This document shows, piece after piece, positions 1 to 5,208 of a stretch of 5,208 nt of DNA. A program made the position numbers and the translations under genes. The first letter of the stretch is position 1. Every line of letters starts with the position of its first letter. The DNA is from Chryseobacterium gleum. Its GTDB lineage: Bacteria; Bacteroidota; Bacteroidia; Flavobacteriales_C; GCA-002722245. The notes below the pieces were generated by a model. That model was not told the DNA's origin. It made no database searches and was given only the letters and a program-made list of their open reading frames with translations. Location: contig CAMDPJ010000172.1 of the NCBI GenBank assembly GCA_945903925.1, positions 1 to 5,208 on the forward strand. The letters run 5' to 3'.

Positions 1-1378
1 CTTTAAAGTACCGTTCGCCTTCTTCTTTGGCTAGGGTTTTTAGTGATTCAGCACTTGATTTTATAGAAGAAAATTCGGCGATGTTTTTATCGTAGTCGAT
101 GGCGTTTTCACTTAACCTTGAGGTAAGAATCAATCCCTTTAAACTGCGCAATCTCGATAGTGCAACGTAGGCTTGTCCGGCCGCAAATGCACTGCCAATA
201 TCAATTATTGCCTTATCGAAAGTTAAGCCCTGACTCTTATGCACCGTTATCGCCCAAGCCAATTTTATAGGGTAGTGCGTAAAAGTACCCACCAGTTTTT
301 CTACAATCTCGTTGGTTGTTTCGTTAATAGTGTATTTCGTGTTTTCCCAAATTTGTTTTTCCAAAGTGAGCAGTTCTGCAGCATCATCGAACTGTATTTT
401 GATTTCTTTTTTATCTACAGAAAATACTTTGGCAATTTTACCATTGAAAAACCTTTTGCCCTGCGTATCATTTTTGATGAACATGATTTGCGCGCCTTTT
501 TTAAGTTCTAATTCTTTTTCAATTGGGTAGGCCATTTCGCTAAACTCGCCATGCACCTCGGCATTAAAAACAAAAGCAGCGCCTGGCAATGAATCTAAAT
601 GTTCTTTGTTTATTTTATCGGCTTTGTAATTGTGTGTGGTGATGGTGATGATGTTGTCGCTATCGGTAGAAACGTGTTGCGGTTTGTAATGCTGGTTGAG
701 CAGTTTAACATCGTTTTCGCTCACTGTGTTGTGGCGTAAATTGTTGAGGAGGTGAATAAAAGTTTCGTCCTCTTGCCGGTACACCTTTTCCAATTCAATA
801 AACACAGGTTTCTCTTTTTGTAAAACTTGAGCATCGAAAAAGTAGGCGCTTTTGTAATAATTTTTTAGCACCACCCATTCTTCGTCTTTCACAATGGGAG
901 GAAGCTGTAACAAATCGCCAATGAATAGCACTTGCACTCCACCAAAAGGAACAGTTGATTTCCGGCGAATAAAGCGCAACACCAAATCTATTTCATCTAA
1001 AATGTCGGCACGACACATACTCACCTCGTCAATGATGAGCAGTTCGAGCTCCAGCATTATTTTTCTTTTTACGCCTGCAATATGTAGGTTTTTAAATAGG
1101 GTAGCGGGAGTGCTAAAACGCTGGTGGTTTTGATTTTTATCGGGCACAAAAGAACCAAAAGGCAATTGAAAAAAAGAGTGAATGGTTACTCCGCCAGCAT
1201 TAATGGCTGCGATACCAGTAGGAGCAACGACTACTGTTTTTTTGTGCGTATTTTCTTGAATATATTTCAAGAAAGTAGTTTTACCTGTTCCCGCTTTCCC
1301 GGTTAAGAAGATGTTTTTGTTGCTGTGATTTATTAATCGCGATGCCAATGCAAAAGCATCGTTACTGTTTGTTTCCAT
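1..1378 (-). CDS. PIF1/RecD-like superfamily 1 DNA helicase, 3' end missing
   Basis: This is an ATP-dependent DNA helicase, expected to act in the cytoplasm on replication or repair structures. The open frame runs from ATG at 1378 to the left edge without a stop (459 codons plus one base). The start is well set, because an in-frame TAA lies six codons upstream (1396-1394). Visible motifs in order are: Walker A GKAGTGKT (27-34); motif Ia APTGIAAINAGG (52-63) with the following TIHSFF; Walker B LLIIDEVSM (113-121); the PIF1-type FGGVQ segment leading to GDLLQLPPI (154-162); a VYRQ motif; GAQIMF (295-300); AWAITVHKSQG (374-384); and GQAYVALSR (401-409), which carries the arginine of motif VI. 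The ATPase core therefore looks complete and active. The remainder after residue 459 is outside the window; Bacteroidota relatives often carry a further C-terminal domain, which cannot be checked here. It is divergent from guaB. The family call is firm, but the exact cellular role is inferred only. Confidence 0.93.
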   Translation of the reverse strand, partial: METNSNDAFALASRLINHSNKNIFLTGKAGTGKTTFLKYIQENTHKKTVVVAPTGIAAINAGGVTIHSFFQLPFGSFVPDKNQNHQRFSTPATLFKNLHIAGVKRKIMLELELLIIDEVSMCRADILDEIDLVLRFIRRKSTVPFGGVQVLFIGDLLQLPPIVKDEEWVVLKNYYKSAYFFDAQVLQKEKPVFIELEKVYRQEDETFIHLLNNLRHNTVSENDVKLLNQHYKPQHVSTDSDNIITITTHNYKADKINKEHLDSLPGAAFVFNAEVHGEFSEMAYPIEKELELKKGAQIMFIKNDTQGKRFFNGKIAKVFSVDKKEIKIQFDDAAELLTLEKQIWENTKYTINETTNEIVEKLVGTFTHYPIKLAWAITVHKSQGLTFDKAIIDIGSAFAAGQAYVALSRLRSLKGLILTSRLSENAIDYDKNIAEFSSIKSSAESLKTLAKEEGERYFK

Positions 1379-1424
1379 GAATTGTAAATTTAATTAGGGG
1401 AGGCGAATATAAAAAGAAAATGGA

Positions 1425-1454
1425 AAAATATATTTTGCTCGCTTTTTCAGCAAA
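1425..1454 (-). promoter_or_regulatory. Candidate Bacteroidota-type promoter for the helicase
   Basis: Read on the minus strand, TTTG (1454-1451) is followed after 18 bases by TATATTTT (1432-1425). This matches seven of eight positions of the TAnnTTTG -7 element of the Bacteroidota housekeeping sigma factor, with a suitable spacing to the -33 TTTG. Transcription would start a few bases further on, leaving a leader of about 40 bases before the ATG at 1378. The region is AT-rich, so chance matches are likely; this is inference from consensus only. Confidence 0.38.
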
Positions 1455-1473
1455 CCGATATGAAACTGTTTGC
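1450..1473. repeat. Short inverted repeat between the divergent promoters
   Basis: GCAAAC (1450-1455) and its reverse complement GTTTGC (1468-1473) are separated by 12 bases. The arms contain the two outward-facing TTTG boxes proposed as -33 elements for the helicase and guaB, so the symmetry may simply reflect back-to-back promoters, or it could be a shared regulator site. Arms of only six bases can arise by chance. Confidence 0.35.
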
Positions 1474-1500
1474 AGTATCTGTTTCCGTTGCTTATTTTAC
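1469..1500 (+). promoter_or_regulatory. Candidate promoter for the guaB operon
   Basis: TTTG (1469-1472) is followed after 20 bases by TATTTTAC (1493-1500), which matches six of eight positions of TAnnTTTG. Start of transcription would be near 1507, giving a leader of about 90 bases that contains the TTTTATAAAA pair, the pyrimidine tract and the start-codon hairpin. A competing -7-like element is TAAATTCG (1568-1575, seven of eight), but it lacks a true TTTG at the right distance and would leave a leader of under 20 bases. Which of the two is used cannot be decided from sequence. Confidence 0.3.
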
Positions 1501-1501
1501 A

Positions 1502-1536
1502 TTTTATAAAACCCACCAAAGATCAGTTTTATAAAA
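1502..1536. repeat. Inverted repeat made of two TTTTATAAAA palindromes
   Basis: TTTTATAAAAC (1502-1512) and GTTTTATAAAA (1526-1536) are perfect 11-base inverted copies around a 13-base spacer. Each arm also contains the self-complementary decamer TTTTATAAAA, so the same ten bases occur as direct copies 25 bases apart. The pair lies in the intergenic region, downstream of the proposed guaB -7 element. It could be a two-site operator for a dimeric regulator, or an AU-rich hairpin in the leader RNA. The surroundings are very AT-rich, which raises the chance of coincidence, though an exact 11-base match is notable. Confidence 0.5.
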
Positions 1537-1543
1537 AACTTAA

Positions 1544-1565
1544 TCTTTTTTCTCTCACTTTTTTT
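1544..1565 (+). other. Pyrimidine-rich tract in the guaB leader
   Basis: On the plus strand this 22-base stretch is all T or C except for one A at 1557. It lies between the palindrome pair and the guaB start. Together with the other sites listed here it accounts for most of the non-coding stretch 1379-1597, in which no open frame or structured RNA of a known class was recognised. Its function is unknown. Confidence 0.4.
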
Positions 1566-1578
1566 ACTAAATTCGCTA

Positions 1579-1595
1579 GCAACTTATTTAGTTGC
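1579..1595 (+). promoter_or_regulatory. Small hairpin abutting the guaB start codon
   Basis: GCAACT (1579-1584) can pair with AGTTGC (1590-1595) around a five-base loop TATTT, leaving only two bases before the ATG at 1598. Six pairs, three of them G-C, give a modest helix in the ribosome landing region. If the transcript starts upstream of it, it may reduce guaB initiation; if transcription starts near 1581 the hairpin cannot form fully. Functional meaning is inference. Confidence 0.35.
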
Positions 1596-1597
1596 AC

Positions 1598-3073
1598 ATG
1601 GCAAAAACTATCAAAAACTCGATTGAAGAAGGTTTAACCTACGATGATGTATTGTTGGTACCTGCTTATTCTGAAGTGCTTCCAAGAGAAGCCGACATTA
1701 ATTTGTCTTCTAAATTTACCCGAAGTATAGTGCTTAGAACCCCCGTGGTTAGCGCAGCGATGGATACCGTTACCGAATCAGCTATGGCTATTGCTATGGC
1801 CCAAGAGGGTGGTATTGGGGTGATTCACAAAAACATGTCGGTTAAAAAACAAGCCGATGAGGTGCGTAAAGTAAAAAGAGCCGAGAACGGTATGATTCTC
1901 GACCCCGTTACTGTGCCGAACACCGCTAAGGTGGCCGATGCTTTTCGCTTGATGAGCGAGTACGGTATTGGCGGTATTCCGGTGGTTAACAAAGACAATG
2001 AGTTGGTGGGTATAGTTACCAGCCGAGATTTACGTTTCGAAAAAGACAAATCAAAAGATATTTCAAAAGTGATGACTAAAACAGTAATCACTGCTGATGA
2101 AAAAACCGATTTCTCTTTGGCCGAAGCGATTTTACAAAAACATAGAATTGAGAAATTACCTGTAGTTGGAGCTAAAAACAAACTAATTGGGTTAATTACT
2201 TACAAAGATATTATCAAGATTAAATTGAGACCGAATGCCTGCAAAGATAAGTTGGGCCGTTTGCGCGTTGCGGCAGCCGTTGGTGTTACTTTAGATACCA
2301 TGGAGCGCGTAGATGCTTTGGTGGCTGCTGGAGTTGATGCTGTGGTGATAGATTCAGCTCACGGGCATTCAAAAGGTGTTATAGAAATGGTGAAAGCCGT
2401 TCGCAAGAAATACAAAGATTTACAAATTGTTGCAGGTAATATCGTTACAGCTCAGGCAGCTAAAGACTTGGCGAAAGCCGGAGTGGACGCAGTGAAGGTG
2501 GGTATCGGTCCGGGCTCAATTTGTACCACCCGTATCATTGCTGGAGTTGGCGTACCTCAGTTAACAGCCGTTCAAGATGTTGCCGAAGGATTGAAAGGAA
2601 CTGGCGTTTCATTAATTGCCGATGGTGGTATTAAATACACAGGAGACTTTGTGAAAGCTTTAGCAGCTGGAGCAGATGTGGTGATGGCAGGTTCGTTGTT
2701 TGCTGGTACAGATGAGTCGCCAGGTGAAACCATTCTTTTTGAAGGCAGAAAATTTAAGAGCTACAGAGGAATGGGTTCAATTGAAGCTATGGAATCGGGT
2801 TCAAAAGATCGTTATTTTCAAGACAACCAAAGCGATTCCAAGAAATTGGTTCCCGAAGGTGTAGCAGGTAGAGTGCCTTACAAAGGAACTTTATCGGAAG
2901 TAATGTATCAAATTATTGGTGGGTTGAGAGCGGGAATGGGTTATGTTGGAGCACCTGATATAAAATCGTTAAAAAAGAGTACATTTATACGAATCACCGC
3001 TGCTGGTATGCGTGAGAGTCACCCACACGATGTGGCAATCACTCGTGAGGCTCCTAACTACAGCAGTAAGTAA
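1598..3073 (+). CDS. guaB: Inosine-5'-monophosphate dehydrogenase
   Basis: GuaB is a cytoplasmic tetrameric enzyme that oxidises IMP to XMP with NAD+, the first committed step from IMP to GMP. The 491-residue length is close to other bacterial GuaB proteins (488 in E. coli). The conserved N-terminus LTYDDVLLVPAYSEVLPR (13-30) and AAMDTVTES (53-61) start the barrel. A CBS pair is inserted at about 95-205 (GIPVV at 126-130; KLPVV at 186-190). Other motifs are DSAHGHS (252-258) for NAD, GIGPGSICTT with catalytic Cys309 (302-311), ADGGIKYTGD (341-350) and MAGS (363-366) for IMP phosphate, SYRGMGS (388-394), and the flap Arg405-Tyr406 dyad in KDRYFQ. All key residues are present. The ATG at 1598 was chosen because MAKTIKNSIEEGLTYDD fits the family; an in-frame TTG at 1592 would add only two residues and lies in the hairpin. 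The next gene follows after 21 bases, suggesting cotranscription. Confidence 0.98.
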   Translation: MAKTIKNSIEEGLTYDDVLLVPAYSEVLPREADINLSSKFTRSIVLRTPVVSAAMDTVTESAMAIAMAQEGGIGVIHKNMSVKKQADEVRKVKRAENGMILDPVTVPNTAKVADAFRLMSEYGIGGIPVVNKDNELVGIVTSRDLRFEKDKSKDISKVMTKTVITADEKTDFSLAEAILQKHRIEKLPVVGAKNKLIGLITYKDIIKIKLRPNACKDKLGRLRVAAAVGVTLDTMERVDALVAAGVDAVVIDSAHGHSKGVIEMVKAVRKKYKDLQIVAGNIVTAQAAKDLAKAGVDAVKVGIGPGSICTTRIIAGVGVPQLTAVQDVAEGLKGTGVSLIADGGIKYTGDFVKALAAGADVVMAGSLFAGTDESPGETILFEGRKFKSYRGMGSIEAMESGSKDRYFQDNQSDSKKLVPEGVAGRVPYKGTLSEVMYQIIGGLRAGMGYVGAPDIKSLKKSTFIRITAAGMRESHPHDVAITREAPNYSSK

Positions 3074-3094
3074 AATTTAAAACCTAAACTGACA

Positions 3095-5032
3095 ATGAAG
3101 AAGTTAATAGTATCTGCTTTGCTGCTTAGTGCAGCTTATCTTAATGCACAAAACCTAATCAAAATTGGAGACCAGCAAATCACTTCTGCTGAGTTTTTAC
3201 AGATGTACAACAAAAAATCATCTTTTCAAGATACTTCTAAAACGAAGGAAGAATCTATGAAGGAATATTTGGATTTGTACACTAAATTCCGACTCATCGT
3301 GAAAGAAGCAGAGAGTTTAGGAATTGATACTACCAAAAAGTTTAAAGATGAATTGGCTGGCTACAGAAATCAATTAGCCGAATCTTATTTAACCGATAAA
3401 AGTGTGAGTGAAGATTTGTTGAAAGAGGCTTACGAAAGAATGAAATACGATGTGCATGCGAGCCATATTTTAATTTTGAGCCGCCCCGACGATATGCCCG
3501 ACGATACTTTGAAAGCCTACAAAAAAGCTTTAGATTTAATGAATCGCGCTAAGGCAGGTGAAGATTTTGCAAAGTTAGCGAAAGACAATTCTGAAGATCC
3601 TTCGGCTAAACAAAATGGTGGTGATTTAGGTTTCTTTTCTGCTTTAAGAATGGTTTATACTTTTGAAAGTGCAGCATACAATACTACTGTAAATCAAGTT
3701 TCTAAACCTGTAAGAACAAAATTTGGTTACCATATTATTAAGGTACGCGCTAAACGTCCGTCGGTAGGCGAAGTTAAAGTGGCGCACATTATGGTTCGCG
3801 TAAAAGAGAACGGTGCTGCCGAAGAGAATAAAAATGCCGAAGAAAGAATTAACGAAATATACAGCAAGCTTCAATCGGGTTCCACCTGGGAAGATATGGT
3901 GCGTATTTCAGAAGATTATCAAACGGCTCAAAAAGGAGGTGATTTGGGGTATTTCGGACCAAACAAATTTCCTAAAGAATTTGAAGAGGCTTCTTTTGCC
4001 TTGAAAGAAATAGGTGAAATTTCTAAACCTACCAAAACCGATTACGGCTGGCATATCATTAAATTAGTGGATAAAAAAGGGATGGAGAGTTTCGAAAAGA
4101 TGCAAGGTGAGTTGAAAAAATCTATCGCTAAAAACGACAGAAGTAATTTGAGTAAAGATGTGGTGTACAGCAGAATCATGAAGAAAAACGGATTCAAAGA
4201 ATTCCCTAAAAACCTAAAAAAGATTTATGATATTACCGATTCTAGTTTGGTGATGGGCTCTTGGAAAATTCCTGCGAACCTTGAATTGAATAAACCTTTG
4301 ATGCAAATTGGTAAAATGAAATATACACAAAAAGATTTTGCCGATTATATTTACACGCATGAAGGTGTGCGCAAAAATACTGGCTATAAGCAATTGGTAA
4401 ATCAGTATTACGATAATTTTAAACACGAAAAAGTGTTTGAGTTTGAAAATAAAAAATTAGAGCAAAATTATCCTGCATTTAAAGCTACCATGAAAGAGTA
4501 CAGAGACGGCATGCTGAAGTTTGAAATTACAGATTCTAAAGTTTGGTCGAAAGCCAGCAAAGACACAACCGGACTAAAAGAGTTTTACAATGCCTACAAA
4601 GACAAATGGATGTGGACTGACAGAATTAAGGGTGAGGTGTACATTTGTATCAATGCTGATGTGGCAAAACAAGTAAAGGTTTTATTGGATAGAGGAAATT
4701 CACTTCCTCAGGTTTTAGAGATGGTAAACAAAAGCTCTCAATTAAATGTGCGCGTTTTACAAGGTGCCTACAGCAAAGATGATTACCCCGCTTTAGCTTC
4801 TTTCTATTGGAAAAAAGGGATAAGCGATGCAGTAGAAAATGCCAAGATGTATTATGTATTTAAGATAGATGAGATACTTCCTCCTTCACCTAAGAAAATA
4901 GAGGAAGCACGAGGTATCATTACTTCTGCTTACCAAAATTATTTAGAAGAAAACTGGATTAAAGAACTGCGTGCGAAATATCCAGTAGCGGTAAATAACG
5001 AAGAATTTAATGTATTGCTTAAACAGAAATAA
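3095..5032 (+). CDS. Exported SurA/PrsA-like peptidyl-prolyl cis-trans isomerase with two parvulin domains
   Basis: This is a predicted periplasmic folding factor that isomerises proline peptide bonds and probably chaperones envelope proteins. It has 645 residues and begins with a Sec signal peptide, MKKLIVSALLLSAAYLNA, with likely cleavage after Ala18; no lipobox is seen. Residues 19-118 form a SurA_N-like helical segment opening with KIGDQQITSAEF. Parvulin domain 1 (about 120-219) has ASHIL (122-126, His124), GGDLGFF (175-181) and FGYHIIKV (210-217, His213). Parvulin domain 2 (about 227-326) has VAHIMV (229-234, His231), GGDLGYFG (281-288) and YGWHIIKL (317-324, His320). Both domains keep the paired histidines and a binding-pocket Phe (190, 296), so both may be active. 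Residues 327-645 carry no domain I can name with certainty, but contain FYNAYKDKWMWTDR (497-510) and an ending (EEARGIITSAYQNYLEENWIK) resembling Bacteroidota isomerases. It lies 21 bases after guaB and overlaps the next gene. SurA, PrsA or PpiD orthology cannot be assigned, so no symbol is given. Confidence 0.93.
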   Translation: MKKLIVSALLLSAAYLNAQNLIKIGDQQITSAEFLQMYNKKSSFQDTSKTKEESMKEYLDLYTKFRLIVKEAESLGIDTTKKFKDELAGYRNQLAESYLTDKSVSEDLLKEAYERMKYDVHASHILILSRPDDMPDDTLKAYKKALDLMNRAKAGEDFAKLAKDNSEDPSAKQNGGDLGFFSALRMVYTFESAAYNTTVNQVSKPVRTKFGYHIIKVRAKRPSVGEVKVAHIMVRVKENGAAEENKNAEERINEIYSKLQSGSTWEDMVRISEDYQTAQKGGDLGYFGPNKFPKEFEEASFALKEIGEISKPTKTDYGWHIIKLVDKKGMESFEKMQGELKKSIAKNDRSNLSKDVVYSRIMKKNGFKEFPKNLKKIYDITDSSLVMGSWKIPANLELNKPLMQIGKMKYTQKDFADYIYTHEGVRKNTGYKQLVNQYYDNFKHEKVFEFENKKLEQNYPAFKATMKEYRDGMLKFEITDSKVWSKASKDTTGLKEFYNAYKDKWMWTDRIKGEVYICINADVAKQVKVLLDRGNSLPQVLEMVNKSSQLNVRVLQGAYSKDDYPALASFYWKKGISDAVENAKMYYVFKIDEILPPSPKKIEEARGIITSAYQNYLEENWIKELRAKYPVAVNNEEFNVLLKQK

Positions 5033-5208
5033 CAATAATTTCTTTAATATAGTGCGGCAACTGGCGTATGCCGGTTGCCTTACTGTTTTTACGGGCTGTT
5101 CTCCTTTTGCAGCCAATAACGACCCATCCCAAAAGGAATTGGCTACGGTGGGCGTGTACACTTTGTATTTATCAGATGTTTTAGATGCCGTTCAAATCAA
5201 CGGTGAAA
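5010..5208 (+). CDS. N-terminus of an exported, probably lipid-anchored SurA-like protein, cut by right edge
   Basis: A frame open to the window edge (66 codons plus one base) starts with ATG at 5010, overlapping the last 23 bases of the isomerase gene in the +1 frame. An alternative GTG at 5052 would give a shorter leader, MRQLAYAGCLTVFTGC, with a more usual lipoprotein signal length. The hydrophobic stretch LAYAGCLTVFTG is followed by a cysteine (Cys30 from the ATG) in a weak lipobox, FTGC, then a polar linker SPFAANNDPSQKE. Signal peptidase I cleavage near FAA is the other possibility. The following ELATVGVYTLYLSDVLDAV matches the pattern of the first strand and helix in SurA-like isomerases (compare KIGDQQITSAEF in the upstream gene). 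Together with the tandem position this suggests a second envelope folding factor. No parvulin domain is visible in this fragment, so the function is a hypothesis; that the frame is coding is more secure. Confidence 0.6.
   Translation, partial: MYCLNRNNNNFFNIVRQLAYAGCLTVFTGCSPFAANNDPSQKELATVGVYTLYLSDVLDAVQINGE
5056..5079 (+). other. Strong stem-loop just after the isomerase gene
   Basis: GGCAACTGGC (5056-5065) pairs with GCCGGTTGCC (5070-5079) around the loop GTAT: nine Watson-Crick pairs and one T-G (U-G in RNA) wobble, GC-rich against an AT-rich background. It begins 23 bases after the isomerase stop, and a T run (TTTTT, 5086-5090) follows six bases after the stem. It might be an intrinsic terminator or attenuator, but the T run is offset and the hairpin also lies inside the signal-peptide codons of the downstream frame, so a role in processing or translation between cistrons is equally possible. 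Confidence 0.45.

Noticed and set aside
239..530. Two overlapping plus-strand open frames of 90 and 72 codons
   Set aside because: They are antisense to the helicase segment encoding its conserved motif V region and upstream part; the helicase motifs show which strand codes.
894..1306. Plus-strand open frames of 79 and 60 codons
   Set aside because: They are antisense to the helicase Walker A to motif III region and show low-complexity Ser-rich or unrecognisable translations.
1502..1565. Palindrome pair followed by a T-rich tract as an intrinsic terminator
   Set aside because: The stem is almost entirely A-T, no plus-strand gene ends upstream, and the T tract is interrupted and separated from the stem.
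1592..1597. TTG at 1592 as guaB start, adding two residues
   Set aside because: The ATG at 1598 gives the family-typical start MAKTIKNS, and the TTG is inside the hairpin stem with no supporting upstream signal.
1379..1597. Purine or guanine-sensing riboswitch upstream of guaB
   Set aside because: No three-way junction or conserved purine aptamer loops could be recognised; the region is mostly A/T-rich with only small hairpins.
1825..2181. 118-codon open frame on the minus strand inside guaB
   Set aside because: It lies wholly within the well-conserved guaB coding sequence, has no recognisable protein features and is best explained as an antisense shadow.
3644..4426. Small open frames on both strands inside the isomerase gene
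   Set aside because: They lie in alternative frames of a gene whose parvulin motifs fix the correct frame throughout.
4943..5161. 72-codon open frame on the minus strand at the right side
   Set aside because: It overlaps the conserved C-terminus of the isomerase and the signal-peptide region of the next gene, and its translation has no recognisable features.

Overview
The window looks like an ordinary chromosomal stretch from a member of the Bacteroidota (Bacteroidetes). The evidence is AT-rich DNA, A/T-rich leaders without a clear Shine-Dalgarno sequence, promoter-like pairs of the TTTG / TAnnTTTG type used by this phylum, and a tandem-parvulin peptidyl-prolyl isomerase whose C-terminal region resembles forms I associate with Bacteroidota. 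No genus can be named from this window. There are no mobile elements, tRNAs, rRNAs or CRISPR repeats.

Layout: (1) 1-1378, minus strand: the N-terminal 459 codons of a PIF1/RecD-like superfamily 1 DNA helicase. It has all the main helicase motifs and is cut by the left window edge. (2) 1379-1597: a 219-base divergent intergenic region with two outward-facing promoter candidates, a pair of TTTTATAAAA palindromes, a pyrimidine-rich tract and a small hairpin touching the next start codon. (3) 1598-3073, plus strand: guaB, a complete IMP dehydrogenase of 491 residues with its CBS pair and catalytic Cys309. (4) 3095-5032, plus strand: a complete exported 645-residue SurA/PrsA-like peptidyl-prolyl isomerase with two parvulin domains. 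(5) 5010-5208, plus strand: the 5' end of a further exported, probably lipid-anchored protein that overlaps the previous gene and runs off the right edge. Its first mature residues resemble the N-terminal strand motif of the isomerase, so it is probably a second SurA-like folding factor.

The plus-strand genes are packed as an operon: a 21-base gap, then a 23-base overlap. They join the first committed step of GMP synthesis to periplasmic/outer-membrane protein folding factors. From memory, guaB followed by several SurA-like isomerases is a recurrent order in Bacteroidota, so this is probably conserved synteny and not a novel system. The least explained parts are the divergent control region, a strong stem-loop at the start of the last gene, and the uncharacterised C-terminal half of the isomerase, which seems to repeat its own N-terminal motif.
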